This document shows, piece by piece, positions 42,348 through 51,754 of a DNA stretch of 64,000 nucleotides (its first letter is position 1; the number at the start of each line of letters is the position of its first letter). The translations under genes and the position numbers were made by a program. This stretch comes from Bacillota bacterium (lineage in GTDB: Bacteria > Bacillota > Clostridia > Peptostreptococcales > Anaerovoracaceae): assembly GCA_023415235.1 (NCBI GenBank), contig JAEZLP010000036.1:1-64000 (forward strand), in the 5' to 3' direction. Under the pieces are notes generated by a model, which was not told the origin of the DNA, did no database searches, and saw nothing but the letters and a program-made list of their open reading frames with translations.

Positions 42348-43346
42348 ATGTATTGTACCAGTGAGAGCTATCCGGAAGCCTTTTACGAATCCAAGCTCTT
42401 TCGCTTTTATTTTGAGGATGCGGCCTTAGGCGTAATTGATATCGAGACCACGGGCCTGAACCCCGACCGGGGCAGGCTGATTCTCGGCGGTCTGGTTGTG
42501 CCCGACAGCAATGGGAAGAAGGCGGTTCAGCTCTTTTCCGAATCAAAGGAGGAGGAGAATGTCCTGCTTCGTTCTTACCTGGACGAAATCAGAGAACTGG
42601 ATATACTTGTGAGCTACAACGGGGATCATTTCGACCTGCCCTTCCTGAACAGGAGACTCAGGCATAACCGCATACCCGAAGGGGAACTTCCGGTTTTTCA
42701 AAGCTTTGATCTCTATCGCATTCTGGATAAGCATTCCAATTTTCGTAAGCTTCTTCCCAATTTGAAGCAGAAAACGGTGGAAACCTTTCTGGGGCTTTGG
42801 TCCCAACGGTCGGATGAAATCTCAGGCGCGGAAAGCGTGGAGCTTTACAATAAGTATCTCAGATCCGGCGATCCCGCTCTAAGGGACGTCATTCTTCTGC
42901 ACAACAAGGACGATATCCTCCAGCTCTCCAGGATGATCAAGGTTTTTGAAAAACTGAATCTCCACAAAATCATGTTCCATGCCGGGTTTATTGTCTCGGA
43001 TCGTGGCAGGAAAATACTGATACAGAAGATTGACCTGCAGAAGGATGCAGTATTGGTAACCGGCATCCATAAAAACATATCCATGGATTACAGGTGCTAT
43101 CAGATCAGCCATGAAGCGGCATTCTCCGCTAAGAATCAAGATTTTTCGCTGCGAATCCCGTGCAAGAATAAAATGGGCAGTTCATACATAGATTTAGAGG
43201 AATTCACTTATGACTTCTCCGAACTGTCAAAATATCCGGGCTGTGAAAGCGGTTATTTGATTTTGAAAAACGAGGAAGAAATCAACTATGCTGAGGTGAA
43301 CCATCTGATCAAACTGCTGCTGAAAGAAATTCTGAAGGAATTATAG
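42348..43346 (+). CDS. ribonuclease H-like exonuclease domain protein (YprB type)
   Basis: A 332-aa protein with a DnaQ/RNase H-like 3'-5' exonuclease fold, as in B. subtilis YprB. The first acidic motif is GVIDIETTGLNPDRG (DxE), the second LVSYNGDHFDLPFLNRR, and the third HNKDDILQLSRM. A C-terminal region of about 120 residues follows without a clear domain. The AGGAGGGT site lies upstream of the start. Substrate is unknown, but DNA or RNA processing is likely. It heads a plus-strand cluster with a metallophosphoesterase and proA. Confidence 0.82.
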   Translation: MYCTSESYPEAFYESKLFRFYFEDAALGVIDIETTGLNPDRGRLILGGLVVPDSNGKKAVQLFSESKEEENVLLRSYLDEIRELDILVSYNGDHFDLPFLNRRLRHNRIPEGELPVFQSFDLYRILDKHSNFRKLLPNLKQKTVETFLGLWSQRSDEISGAESVELYNKYLRSGDPALRDVILLHNKDDILQLSRMIKVFEKLNLHKIMFHAGFIVSDRGRKILIQKIDLQKDAVLVTGIHKNISMDYRCYQISHEAAFSAKNQDFSLRIPCKNKMGSSYIDLEEFTYDFSELSKYPGCESGYLILKNEEEINYAEVNHLIKLLLKEILKEL

Positions 43347-43444
43347 CAAATATGATATAATTGCTCTTGAAATATCCGTTACATATCCTGATTTCGCCTG
43401 TTTGCCACAGCAGGACGAAGCGCATAATAAAGGAAGCGACAACG

Positions 43445-44419
43445 ATGAGAACCCGATCAAGACTGGACGCCGTATATGAAAAGGCATTTCCTATCCCTTT
43501 CGACGATGGCTCCAAATATGTATTCTTTGGAGATGTTCACAGGGGGGACGACAGTCTGTCCGATGAATTTGGCAGGAATCGCCATATTTACTATCATGCT
43601 CTGAATTATTACTATCAGAATGACTTTACCTATGTGGAGGTTGGCGATGGGGATGAGCTTTGGGAACACCCGAATTATGAGCATATCCGCTCCGCCCATG
43701 TCTCCGTTTTTGAACTTTTGAAGAGCTTCCATAAAGCGAAGCGTCTGATTATGCTGTTCGGCAATCACAACATGCAGCTCCGGGATAAGAAATATGTCGA
43801 GGAGCACCTGTACCACACCTATGATGAGTACCTTGATGTAAGAGAGGATCTGTTCCCCGACCTGGTTGTCCATGAGGCCTTGCTTTTTACCCACCGGAAC
43901 ACAGAACAGCAGATCTTCGTTGTACATGGTCATCAGGGAGACCTGATCAACGATCAGCTGTGGCGAATATCCTATGTCCTGATCCGGTACATATGGAAAT
44001 TCCTTCACGTCATTGGTGTGAAATATGCGGCTAGTCCCGCAAAAAACAGGAGCAAACGCCACAAGATCGAAAAGAGCTATAATAAATGGAATACGCAGCG
44101 GGATATTATGATCATCTGCGGCCACACCCACCGGCCCAAATTTCCAGCAGCGGGAGAAGCTTCCTATTTCAATACGGGCTGCTGCATCCATCCACGGGGC
44201 GTCACCTGTTTGGAGCTGATGTACGGCAAGATCATGCTGGTTTCCTGGAATATGCACAGCAAGAAGGACGGGACGGTGTATATCAAACGTACACTCCTTC
44301 GAGGTCCGGAACCTATTTCCAATTTCAGATCCAATGCGGAACGGGCCTGCAAAGCGAAACAGAACGGCAACGGCGGAAAAATTAATAGAATTATGAAGGG
44401 GCTTCGATCCTACTATTGA
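43445..44419 (+). CDS. calcineurin-like metallophosphoesterase
   Basis: A 324-aa protein. Metal ligands are in VFFGDVHRGDD (D-x-H), EVGDGDELWE (GDxxE), LFGNHNMQ (GNH), VHGHQGD, and ICGHTHRPKFP (GHTH). The Cys-rich CCIHPRG segment follows. The arrangement fits UDP-2,3-diacylglucosamine hydrolase-like or other calcineurin-type enzymes, but lipid A is absent in such organisms, so the substrate is unknown. The start ATG at 43445 has AAGGAAG upstream; an earlier in-frame start lies in the promoter-like gap after the exonuclease gene. Confidence 0.78.
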   Translation: MRTRSRLDAVYEKAFPIPFDDGSKYVFFGDVHRGDDSLSDEFGRNRHIYYHALNYYYQNDFTYVEVGDGDELWEHPNYEHIRSAHVSVFELLKSFHKAKRLIMLFGNHNMQLRDKKYVEEHLYHTYDEYLDVREDLFPDLVVHEALLFTHRNTEQQIFVVHGHQGDLINDQLWRISYVLIRYIWKFLHVIGVKYAASPAKNRSKRHKIEKSYNKWNTQRDIMIICGHTHRPKFPAAGEASYFNTGCCIHPRGVTCLELMYGKIMLVSWNMHSKKDGTVYIKRTLLRGPEPISNFRSNAERACKAKQNGNGGKINRIMKGLRSYY

Positions 44420-44439
44420 TAAACAGGAGGAGAAATCAA

Positions 44440-45720
44440 ATGACAGATATCCATGAGATAACCAGGCTTGTAAAAGCCGATAGCTTTCAGATGAGCCTGC
44501 TGGCCGGCGATGTCAGAAATCGGGCTCTGGAAGCCATTGCCTCAGCTCTTGAAGAAAGAGCGGATGAAATCCTTCGGGCAAACAGAGCCGATCTGGAAAA
44601 GGCTGCCGATGCAAAGCTCGCCCAGCCTATTGTGAAGCGGCTCAAATTTGATGAGCAGAAGCTTGCCGACGTTATCAGCGGAATTCAGAGCCTGATTGGG
44701 CTTCCGGATCCTCTTTGGAACAAGCTCCTGGTCCGTGAGCTGGATTCTCAGCTTACCTTGTATAAAGTAACCTGCCCCATCGGGGTTATTGGCGTCATCT
44801 TCGAATCCAGACCCGACGCACTGGTCCAGATCGCAACGCTTTGTCTTAAAAGCGGGAACTGTGCCATCCTAAAGGGCGGAAGCGAAGCGGCAAATACGAA
44901 TAAGATCCTTTTCGAGATCATCCGAGAAGCCGGAATAAAGGCCGGCGTACCTGCCGGGTTCCTGACATTGATCGAAAACCGGGCTGAAATCGGTGAGCTT
45001 CTGAAATGCCACGATACCATCGACCTGTTGATTCCCAGAGGCTCCAATGAGTTTGTCCAGCATATTATGACCCATTCCAAAATACCAGTGATGGGCCATG
45101 CAGACGGCGTCTGTCATATCTATGTCGATGAATCCGCCGACATCAGGAAAGCAATCCCCATTATTGTGGATGCAAAGACCCAGTATGTGGCGGCCTGCAA
45201 TACCGTAGAGACCCTGCTGGTCCATAAGGCTGCGGCGGAAAAGCTTCTGCCTCCGCTGAAAGAGGCCTTCAACGAAAAAATGGTCACCATGCTGGGCTGT
45301 GAGAAAACAAGAAAATACATCGGTTGCGACGCCGCGAAGGAGGAAGATTTCGGCAAGGAATTCCTCGATTATATTATCGCCGTTAAGATCGTCGATTCCT
45401 TGGAGGACGCCATCCAGCACATCAACCGACACGGTTCCCACCACACCGACAGCATTCTCACCAAGGACGGGAGCGCCGCAGAAAAATTCATGCTTCTGGT
45501 GGATTCCGCAGGAGTCTATCATAATTGCTCGACCAGATTTGCAGATGGCTACCGGTACGGCTTCGGAGCGGAGGTCGGCATCAGCACAGGAAAGCTTCAC
45601 GCAAGAGGACCCGTCGGATTAGACGGACTGGTGACCTACAAATACAAGCTCTACGGAAACGGCCAGATCGTCGCAGATTACTCTGAAGGCAGGAAGTCCT
45701 ACCACTTTAAAGATCTTTAA
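44440..45720 (+). CDS. proA: glutamate-5-semialdehyde dehydrogenase
   Basis: A 426-aa NADPH-dependent enzyme, second step of proline synthesis. It has PIGVIGVIFESRPDALVQIA, LKSGNCAILKGGSEA, the catalytic Cys in KTQYVAACNTVETLLVH, and VDSAGVYHNCSTRFADGYRY. The GGAGGAG site lies 8 nt before MTDIHEITRL. It is on the other strand from proB and proC and about 4.3 kb away, instead of the usual proBA operon. Confidence 0.96.
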   Translation: MTDIHEITRLVKADSFQMSLLAGDVRNRALEAIASALEERADEILRANRADLEKAADAKLAQPIVKRLKFDEQKLADVISGIQSLIGLPDPLWNKLLVRELDSQLTLYKVTCPIGVIGVIFESRPDALVQIATLCLKSGNCAILKGGSEAANTNKILFEIIREAGIKAGVPAGFLTLIENRAEIGELLKCHDTIDLLIPRGSNEFVQHIMTHSKIPVMGHADGVCHIYVDESADIRKAIPIIVDAKTQYVAACNTVETLLVHKAAAEKLLPPLKEAFNEKMVTMLGCEKTRKYIGCDAAKEEDFGKEFLDYIIAVKIVDSLEDAIQHINRHGSHHTDSILTKDGSAAEKFMLLVDSAGVYHNCSTRFADGYRYGFGAEVGISTGKLHARGPVGLDGLVTYKYKLYGNGQIVADYSEGRKSYHFKDL

Positions 45721-45732
45721 TATCAAAAACAG

Positions 45733-45761
45733 AAGAAGCAGCTCAAAGCTGCTTCTTTTTT
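45733..45761 (+). terminator. intrinsic terminator after proA
   Basis: Stem AAGAAGCAGCT/AGCTGCTTCTT with a 3-nt loop, followed by a T-run. Confidence 0.9.
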
Positions 45762-45826
45762 ATTTATTGTATGCCGGATTATATAGAATACCGCAATATC
45801 CCTCAAACGAAACGATTGAAGCTAAT

Positions 45827-46246
45827 TTATATGGACATCGACGTGACGTATTCCCTGATCGCTTTGACCGCATTGTCCAGATGGACGGAAAGCGGCGCGT
45901 CCTCGACGCTTACCACATGAATATTGCAGCGGTTGATGGGAAGCAGAACCTTAAACGCCCGGCTCTCGCCGATGGCCTGCGCCATTTTCGGGCTAAGCTC
46001 GCCCATCATGGAGTTGGCGTTAATGATGGCGATCACACCCACGACGATGTCAACATACTTCATATTATGAACAATTGCATTTTCTCCGGTGGCGCCGTCA
46101 TCCGCTCCGGCCCGTATCATCTGCCCGGTAGCGGCGGAATTTGTTCCCAATGCAAGAACCTCCACATCCGGCAGCGCCGCCTTTATTTTTTCTACGATAG
46201 CGCGTCCTATTCCCCCGCCTTGCCCGTCAACAACTGCGATCCTCAT
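45827..46246 (-). CDS. DUF3842 family protein
   Basis: A 139-aa protein starting MRIAVVDGQGGGIGRAIVEK, a Rossmann-like nucleotide-binding beginning, with EVLALGTNSAATGQMI and NANSMMGELSPKMAQAIG. It fits DUF3842, a Firmicute family of unknown function. No partner genes are nearby. A nucleotide-binding role is plausible from the GQGGGIG loop only. Confidence 0.78.
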   Translation of the reverse strand: MRIAVVDGQGGGIGRAIVEKIKAALPDVEVLALGTNSAATGQMIRAGADDGATGENAIVHNMKYVDIVVGVIAIINANSMMGELSPKMAQAIGESRAFKVLLPINRCNIHVVSVEDAPLSVHLDNAVKAIREYVTSMSI

Positions 46247-46529
46247 ACTTCTTTCCTCTTCTTTCTTTTCAAATCAATTCCACTGAAAAAATGATGATTC
46301 GATTCCAAAGCATAAAATTATTATAAATCATTCCCCGTAAAAATCAAATGAATTCCCTGTTTCCTTTTTTTGGTTTCCATGATATTCTGAGGAAAAGACA
46401 AGTGTATTTTAATCTTATTTTAATTTATGTTAAAGGAACTTTGAAGGATTGTTTCTTATAATAAAACCATAATCAACGATGAAAAATAGCCGTTCATCAC
46501 GGCGAATGAATTCAAGGAGGAAATGAATT

Positions 46530-47081
46530 ATGGTAACTTTGGAACAGGTTGAAAAGCTAAGGGAATATGCAAATATTTCTTATGATGAAGCAAGAACAGC
46601 ATTGGAGAATGCAGACGGAGACATCCTTCAAGCATTGATTGAGCTGGAACGTCAGGGCAAGGTCAAGCCACCTCAGGGCGGCGGTCAATATCATACCGCC
46701 AACATTGAGGTATCCGGCTGTCAGGAGGAAGAGACCGGAAAAGAAAAGACAAAGTCCAAGTGCAACAGCGGGGAAAAGTCTGCTTTCAGCCGGAATATGG
46801 GGAAATTCTTCCGCTGGATGGGCGAAGTAATCCACAAGGGGAATATTAATGCGCTGGTTGTAGAGAAGAACGGCGCCTCCATCATGAGGCTTCCTATCAC
46901 AGTGCTGGTGATTCTGCTTCTCTTTGCTTTCTGGATCGTTGTGCCGCTTCTTATTGTTGGATTATTCTTCAGCTTCCGTTATTATTTCCAGGGGCCCAAC
47001 ATAAAAAGCACCAAGGTGAACGAGGCCATGGACAACGTCGCCAATGCGGCGGAAGAGATCAAAAAAGACTTCCAAAACTAG
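46530..47081 (+). CDS. UBA/TS-N and DUF4342 membrane protein
   Basis: A 183-aa protein. Residues 1-45 form a UBA/TS-N-like three-helix motif (ISYDEARTALENADGDILQA), as in elongation factor Ts and NAC. After a polar linker, residues about 90-165 match DUF4342, with VIHKGNINALVVEKNG and a hydrophobic helix pair (IMRLPITVLVILLLFAFWIV). It has an AAGGAGG site. A response regulator and a histidine kinase follow directly, so it may be a sensor partner or a target of the two-component system. Function unknown. Confidence 0.75.
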   Translation: MVTLEQVEKLREYANISYDEARTALENADGDILQALIELERQGKVKPPQGGGQYHTANIEVSGCQEEETGKEKTKSKCNSGEKSAFSRNMGKFFRWMGEVIHKGNINALVVEKNGASIMRLPITVLVILLLFAFWIVVPLLIVGLFFSFRYYFQGPNIKSTKVNEAMDNVANAAEEIKKDFQN

Positions 47082-47154
47082 AATGAAAACCTTTTGCTGC
47101 CCGCCTCCAAGGCGGCAGCAGCCGAAACGATATCTCAATTGGATGGAGGATACT

Positions 47155-47844
47155 ATGCAGGAACATATTTTAATCGTAGAGGATGAAGAAAAGCTCGCAA
47201 GGTTTATTGAGCTGGAGCTGACATTTGAGGGCTATGTAGTGGAAAAAGCGGCAGATGGCAGAACGGGTCTTGCATTGGCCCAATCCAAGCACTTTGACCT
47301 GATCGCGCTTGATATTATGCTGCCGGGGCTGAATGGTCTGGAGGTCCTGAGACGCATCCGACAGACATCCTCGGTTCCTGTTATTATGCTGACAGCAAGG
47401 GATGACACCATGGATAAGGTGGCAGGGCTTGACGGCGGAGCAAATGACTATATCACCAAGCCCTTTGCCATCGAGGAGCTGTTGGCCAGAATCCGCGCCG
47501 TCCTCCGAAACAACGGAGCAGCTAGAGAAAACGCCAGGACTCAGGAGCATATCGTCTCATCAGGGGCTCTCCGCTTGAATCTTGACAGCAGAGAGGTATG
47601 GGTGAATGATACTTCCGTGGAGCTCACAAAGAAAGAATTTGATCTTCTGGCTTTTCTGATGCAAAACAAGGGACTCGTCATGAGCCGGGATCGGCTTCTC
47701 GACAGTGTGTGGGGCTACGATTTTGTCGGCGAGACCAATGCCATCGATGTCTATATCCGGTATCTTCGGGCAAAGATTGAGGAACCTTTCGGACTAAAAT
47801 TTATTCAAACGATACGCGGAGTGGGGTATATCATACGTGAGTGA
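47155..47844 (+). CDS. OmpR-family response regulator
   Basis: A 229-aa DNA-binding regulator. The receiver domain has acidic DEE near the start, the phospho-acceptor Asp in LIALDIMLPGLNGLEVL (residue about 54), MLTARDD and the Lys in DYITKPFAIEELLAR. The C-terminal winged helix has SVELTKKEFDLLAFLMQNKG and IRGVGYIIRE. The start MQEHILIVEDEEK has GGAGG 5 nt upstream. It overlaps the kinase gene by 8 bp. Confidence 0.93.
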   Translation: MQEHILIVEDEEKLARFIELELTFEGYVVEKAADGRTGLALAQSKHFDLIALDIMLPGLNGLEVLRRIRQTSSVPVIMLTARDDTMDKVAGLDGGANDYITKPFAIEELLARIRAVLRNNGAARENARTQEHIVSSGALRLNLDSREVWVNDTSVELTKKEFDLLAFLMQNKGLVMSRDRLLDSVWGYDFVGETNAIDVYIRYLRAKIEEPFGLKFIQTIRGVGYIIRE

Positions 47845-49342
47845 TAGAAAAGAACAGACAAAAAATAACAGCAGCGGAGCGGCAAACACAAGCAAGGCAA
47901 GCTTTTCCCTTGCGGTGAAGCTGAATATACACACAATTCTTTATGCGTTAGGGGTATTGCTGACGGTAAATATTCTTCTGTGCATCTTCGTATTCTCCTT
48001 CACCCTGTGGAAGGCGGAAAGCAGCACAGCCGCCATGCTAGAGGAACTTGATCCGAAATATGAATCGATTTTGGATTTTACATTTGAGTCCGCTGCCGAA
48101 TATCCCAATGGGGTCCGGCTTTTGGATGCCATACATAAAAAGACTCCTTTGGAAGATTATGAAGTAGCCAGATGGCTGTGGTTTGAAAGCGACAGCGGGG
48201 AAACAAGCGCAAAAGGAAGTCGTTATCATATTTCAAAACTGAAATATCGGATGATCATTGAGGACGAAAAGATCGCGGTCACTTATCACCTCGGCAATGT
48301 GCTCAAGGAATACCTGACCCCCTTTTATGCTCTTCTGATCCTTGAGGTGCTGATCCTGTTGAATGGCATCGGCAAGGGAAGAAAGCGCATCCGGCGCATC
48401 CTCAGTCCTTTGACGGAAATCTCAAGGCAGGCTCAGAATCTCAGCAATGCATCACAGAAAGATTTTTCCAAGGATGAAATGATTCGGCTGAGAGAGTTGG
48501 CAGGCACCATTAGCAATATCGACGCAACCAAGCTGGACAAAAGGCTGTCGGTGGACGAAACCCATAGCGAACTCAAGGATCTGGCCAATGCGATCAACAG
48601 CATGCTGAACCGGATCGACGAAGCATACCGTTCCCAGGTAAGATTCGTATCGGACGCATCTCATGAGCTGCGAACGCCAATTTCCGTCATCCAGGGCTAT
48701 GTCAATCTTCTGGATCGATGGGGGAAAAACGACGAAACAACCATGCAGGAAGCCATCGATGCAATCAAGAGCGAAGCGGAAAGCATGAAGGAATTGATTG
48801 AACAGCTCCTGTTCCTTGCCCGGGGAGATAATGAAACCCTCCATCTCGATCTTGAAACCTTCGACTGTTCGGATATGATCGAGGAAATCTTCAGGGAAAC
48901 CCAGATGATCGATTCTCTTCACACCTTCCGGATTAAAAACAATACACCCGCCTTGGTCCATGCGGATCGTCAGCTGATGAAACAGGCGCTGCGCATCCTC
49001 ATCGACAACAGTATCAAATACACACCGAATCACGGGGAAATTCTCGTTTCCGTAACCGACAAAGATGGAATGATACGAGTTGCTGTACAGGATAACGGAA
49101 TCGGAATCGATCCCCAGAATCTTCCCTATATCTTTGACCGGTTCTACCGGTCCGATGAGTCCAGGGCGAGAAAAACCGGAGGCTCGGGACTTGGTCTGGC
49201 CATCATGAAGTGGATCGTAGACCGTCATGGCGGCTCCATCGAGGTGATCAGCAGAAAGGACATCGGGACCAGAACGACTATCATTCTGCCCAAGGCAGAA
49301 AACGCAAGCTCCGTAGAAATTCTTCCAACAGAAGCATCATGA
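47837..49342 (+). CDS. sensor histidine kinase
   Basis: A 501-aa membrane sensor, GTG start. Two membrane helices (about residues 32-55 and 158-175) enclose an extracytoplasmic region of ~100 residues with no recognisable domain. A HAMP-like linker follows, then HisKA with the phospho-acceptor His in FVSDASHELRTPISVIQGY, then HATPase with DNSIKYTPNHGEI (N box), DNGIGIDPQNLPYIFDRFYR (G1/F) and GGSGLGLAIMKWI (G2). It is translationally coupled to the regulator. Signal unknown. Confidence 0.92.
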   Translation: MSDRKEQTKNNSSGAANTSKASFSLAVKLNIHTILYALGVLLTVNILLCIFVFSFTLWKAESSTAAMLEELDPKYESILDFTFESAAEYPNGVRLLDAIHKKTPLEDYEVARWLWFESDSGETSAKGSRYHISKLKYRMIIEDEKIAVTYHLGNVLKEYLTPFYALLILEVLILLNGIGKGRKRIRRILSPLTEISRQAQNLSNASQKDFSKDEMIRLRELAGTISNIDATKLDKRLSVDETHSELKDLANAINSMLNRIDEAYRSQVRFVSDASHELRTPISVIQGYVNLLDRWGKNDETTMQEAIDAIKSEAESMKELIEQLLFLARGDNETLHLDLETFDCSDMIEEIFRETQMIDSLHTFRIKNNTPALVHADRQLMKQALRILIDNSIKYTPNHGEILVSVTDKDGMIRVAVQDNGIGIDPQNLPYIFDRFYRSDESRARKTGGSGLGLAIMKWIVDRHGGSIEVISRKDIGTRTTIILPKAENASSVEILPTEAS

Positions 49343-49378
49343 GACGCATAAGACGCATTATATGCATGATAAATAAAC

Positions 49379-49427
49379 AAGCCGGAGTGTTCAGCACCCC
49401 AAATGCTGGACGGCCGGCTTGCTTTTC
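49379..49427 (+). terminator. intrinsic terminator after the two-component genes
   Basis: Stem CAAGCCGG/CCGGCTTG enclosing GTTCAGCA/TGCTGGAC, then CTTTTC. Confidence 0.8.
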
Positions 49428-49472
49428 TATTATGTAGGATATCGCCGGAAGCGATATTGACGGAATATCATT

Positions 49473-49796
49473 TTATTCAAGGACTACGGCGGTTCCCGAT
49501 GCTATGATCATAAGCATATTGCTCCCCTGATTGCTGATCGCCTCATAGTCCACCACCAGACCTACTACGGCATTTGCCCCCATTGCCGCAGCTCTTTGCT
49601 CCAACTCCTGCAATGCCTGATTCCGTCCCATGACCAGCTCCTCTTCATAAGAACCGGACCTGCCTCCAAAGAAATTTGTAAGTCCTGCCTTGAAATCCTT
49701 GATCACATTGATTCCCACAATGATCTCGCCGAATACAACTCCTTTGTACTCCTTGATTCTTTTGCCTTCTACTGACTGGGTTGTAACGATAAACAT
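49473..49796 (-). CDS. YbjQ/UPF0145 family heavy-metal-binding-like protein
   Basis: A 107-aa protein starting MFIVTTQSVEGKRIKEYKGV, then VVFGEIIVGINVIKDF, MGRNQALQELEQRAAAMGAN and AVVGLVVDYE. This is the YbjQ pattern, a small trimeric/pentameric protein of unknown role once called heavy-metal-binding. AAGGAGG lies upstream of the chosen ATG; the longer frame has no site. Confidence 0.88.
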   Translation of the reverse strand: MFIVTTQSVEGKRIKEYKGVVFGEIIVGINVIKDFKAGLTNFFGGRSGSYEEELVMGRNQALQELEQRAAAMGANAVVGLVVDYEAISNQGSNMLMIIASGTAVVLE

Positions 49797-49985
49797 GGTT
49801 TCATCCTCCTTATAAATATTTCTTTGATGCTCTTTCGATAATATGCCCGGATGCTTCATGCACCGCAGCCGGCTGTTTCCCGATTGATCCCGTATCATTC
49901 ATTAGAAAGTGATTTTCATCCGTTTGAAGCATATATTTCTAGTATTGAATGATGAGCGATTCGCTGGAACCAAAAGGAGTGTTTT

Positions 49986-50579
49986 ATGAGATATAAAAAT
50001 AGGATGGTTGATCCGAGTGTTCCAAACGGCGCCGCAAATTTCCTTTTCTCTATCAGAACCCTGTGGAGAGATATGGTAACCTGGGGCAGAGCATATATGA
50101 TAAGCCGTTATGCCGGATTAGCAAATGCGGAAGATGAATTCAACCGCTTATACGAAATACCTTTGGAATTCGGAAATATCTTCGAGCTGGTCTTCGGGTA
50201 TGAAAATGCGCAAACTTTTATGCAATATTTGTCCCGACAAATAATTATGATACGATCACTCGTAGAAGCGCAAATGGCCGGCGACGTCAATCTGGCCAAT
50301 CAGCTGGTGCAGCAGCTGTATTCATTGGCGGATGAAAGGGCCGCCTTCATGGCGTCCATCAATCCTTTCTGGAATTCATCCCAGGTCCGAAATCTGATCT
50401 ATACTTTCTTCCAGCTGACAATTGAAAGTATTACCACTTTTCTGGCTGGCGACTATAAAAGAGAAATAGATATTTATGACAGACTGCTGCATCACACGGA
50501 CAGTATGGGCGATTACCTTGCTCAGGGCATTCTCAGCTATATGACATATCATCAGCAAAGCGCGCCTGCCGTTCAATAA
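49986..50579 (+). CDS. uncharacterised all-helical protein
   Basis: A 197-aa protein of predicted helices with no membrane segment or signal peptide. Segments such as LWRDMVTWGRAYMISRYAGL, EAQMAGDVNLANQLVQQLYS, RAAFMASINPFWNSSQV and LAGDYKREIDIYDRLLHH resemble a poorly characterised Firmicute family sometimes labelled, without good reason, as acetylglutamate kinase. Two helical hairpins of related pattern suggest an internal duplication. A site AAAGGAG precedes the ATG. Function unknown. Confidence 0.6.
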   Translation: MRYKNRMVDPSVPNGAANFLFSIRTLWRDMVTWGRAYMISRYAGLANAEDEFNRLYEIPLEFGNIFELVFGYENAQTFMQYLSRQIIMIRSLVEAQMAGDVNLANQLVQQLYSLADERAAFMASINPFWNSSQVRNLIYTFFQLTIESITTFLAGDYKREIDIYDRLLHHTDSMGDYLAQGILSYMTYHQQSAPAVQ

Positions 50580-50585
50580 GAGCTC

Positions 50586-51071
50586 CTATTTTTTGGCGTT
50601 GACGTATTCAATGGCCTCCTTGCCTGTTATGTGCTCAACGTCTATTGCAATGATATAGGCATTGGCGCATCCGGTTACTTCCTTATGTTTGGCTTCTTCA
50701 GGCTGACTTCCCGAGTATTTTTCGACGAGAGCCCGAAACGCCTCAAGATGCTCATCGCCTTCCGTGATTCTGGCTTTTCCAAAGGCGATCACGCTGCGGA
50801 AATATGTGGTGTATTCCTCACTCACTATGGTATCTTCATCGACTACTGTAAAAGAAACCTTGGGATTCTTTGCGATCGCATCGATTTTGTGTCCGGCTTT
50901 TGCCGAGTGAAAATAAATATTATCATTATGATAGACATAACTCAGCGGAACCGCGTAAGGATAGTCCTCGTCGCCCAGGCATGCCAGAATTCCGTTTGTG
51001 CCTCTGTCCATTACCGCTGCGGTGTCTTCCTTTGACAATAATTGCTTTCCTCTTCTCATTTCTCTAAACAT
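50586..51071 (-). CDS. pyridoxamine 5'-phosphate oxidase-like flavoprotein (NimA family)
   Basis: A 161-aa FMN-binding split-barrel protein. The start MFREMRRGKQLLSKED matches the NimA-like subgroup and has GAGG upstream; an earlier GTG frame gives an atypical extension. GTNGILACLGDEDYPYAVPL, DNIYFHSAKAGHKIDAI and VSFTVVDEDTIV follow the family pattern. Relatives reduce nitroimidazoles or have unknown redox roles. Confidence 0.82.
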   Translation of the reverse strand: MFREMRRGKQLLSKEDTAAVMDRGTNGILACLGDEDYPYAVPLSYVYHNDNIYFHSAKAGHKIDAIAKNPKVSFTVVDEDTIVSEEYTTYFRSVIAFGKARITEGDEHLEAFRALVEKYSGSQPEEAKHKEVTGCANAYIIAIDVEHITGKEAIEYVNAKK

Positions 51072-51115
51072 CAGTTGTTTCCTCACTTTCGTCGGCATCT
51101 TGATCACTCATTCTA

Positions 51116-51715
51116 TTATAGCAATCCCTTTATCCACTCATCTAAGAATGCCATCTGCTCTTTCGTATGAAACCAGTGTTCCCCGTTTTCCATAACTGTC
51201 AGATCAGCTCCACTTTCCTTTGCAAATGCTTTTATTGTATCTATAGACTGCAAATTGTCATTACTTCCGTAAAGGACGGATGTCGAAATGCTCCAGGAAA
51301 TCGGATGCTTTCTTACCCAGTTGAGATATTCCCAGGATAGTGTTTCTCCAAAGGCTGTTTCTATCGTGCCTTTTTCCATAAGATCGATTTCCGTCACACC
51401 TGCCCACTGCATCATGTCAGTGATCAGCTTTTCCATATTCACGATAGGTGAAATAAAATATGCCTTTTCAATTTGCATATCACTCAGTGCATTCATTATA
51501 AAGAAAGCGCCGATACTGTTTGCAACAATCACAATAGAATCATGTTCTTTTCGAAAAGTCTCGAAGAAACTGTAAAACTCGGGTCTTGCATCCCATGGAG
51601 TTTGCGACTGATAGTCAAAGCCTATCACCTTATACTCCGGGAAAAGCGATCTGTAGTGCTCAGCTTCTTCTACATTCCCGCCTTTTCCGTGTATATAAAC
51701 AACTACTTTTTCCAT
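51116..51715 (-). CDS. small alpha/beta hydrolase
   Basis: A 199-aa protein of the alpha/beta-hydrolase fold. The oxyanion strand VVVYIHGKGGNVEEAEHY is at the start, the nucleophile elbow is IVANSIGAFFIMNAL (Ser), and the catalytic His is in MENGEHWFHTKEQ. Substrate unknown. It stands alone, just after a truncated acetyltransferase frame. Confidence 0.8.
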   Translation of the reverse strand: MEKVVVYIHGKGGNVEEAEHYRSLFPEYKVIGFDYQSQTPWDARPEFYSFFETFRKEHDSIVIVANSIGAFFIMNALSDMQIEKAYFISPIVNMEKLITDMMQWAGVTEIDLMEKGTIETAFGETLSWEYLNWVRKHPISWSISTSVLYGSNDNLQSIDTIKAFAKESGADLTVMENGEHWFHTKEQMAFLDEWIKGLL

Positions 51716-51754
51716 TCTTTAGACTCCGTTGAATTAAAATTAAATCTTTCATTA

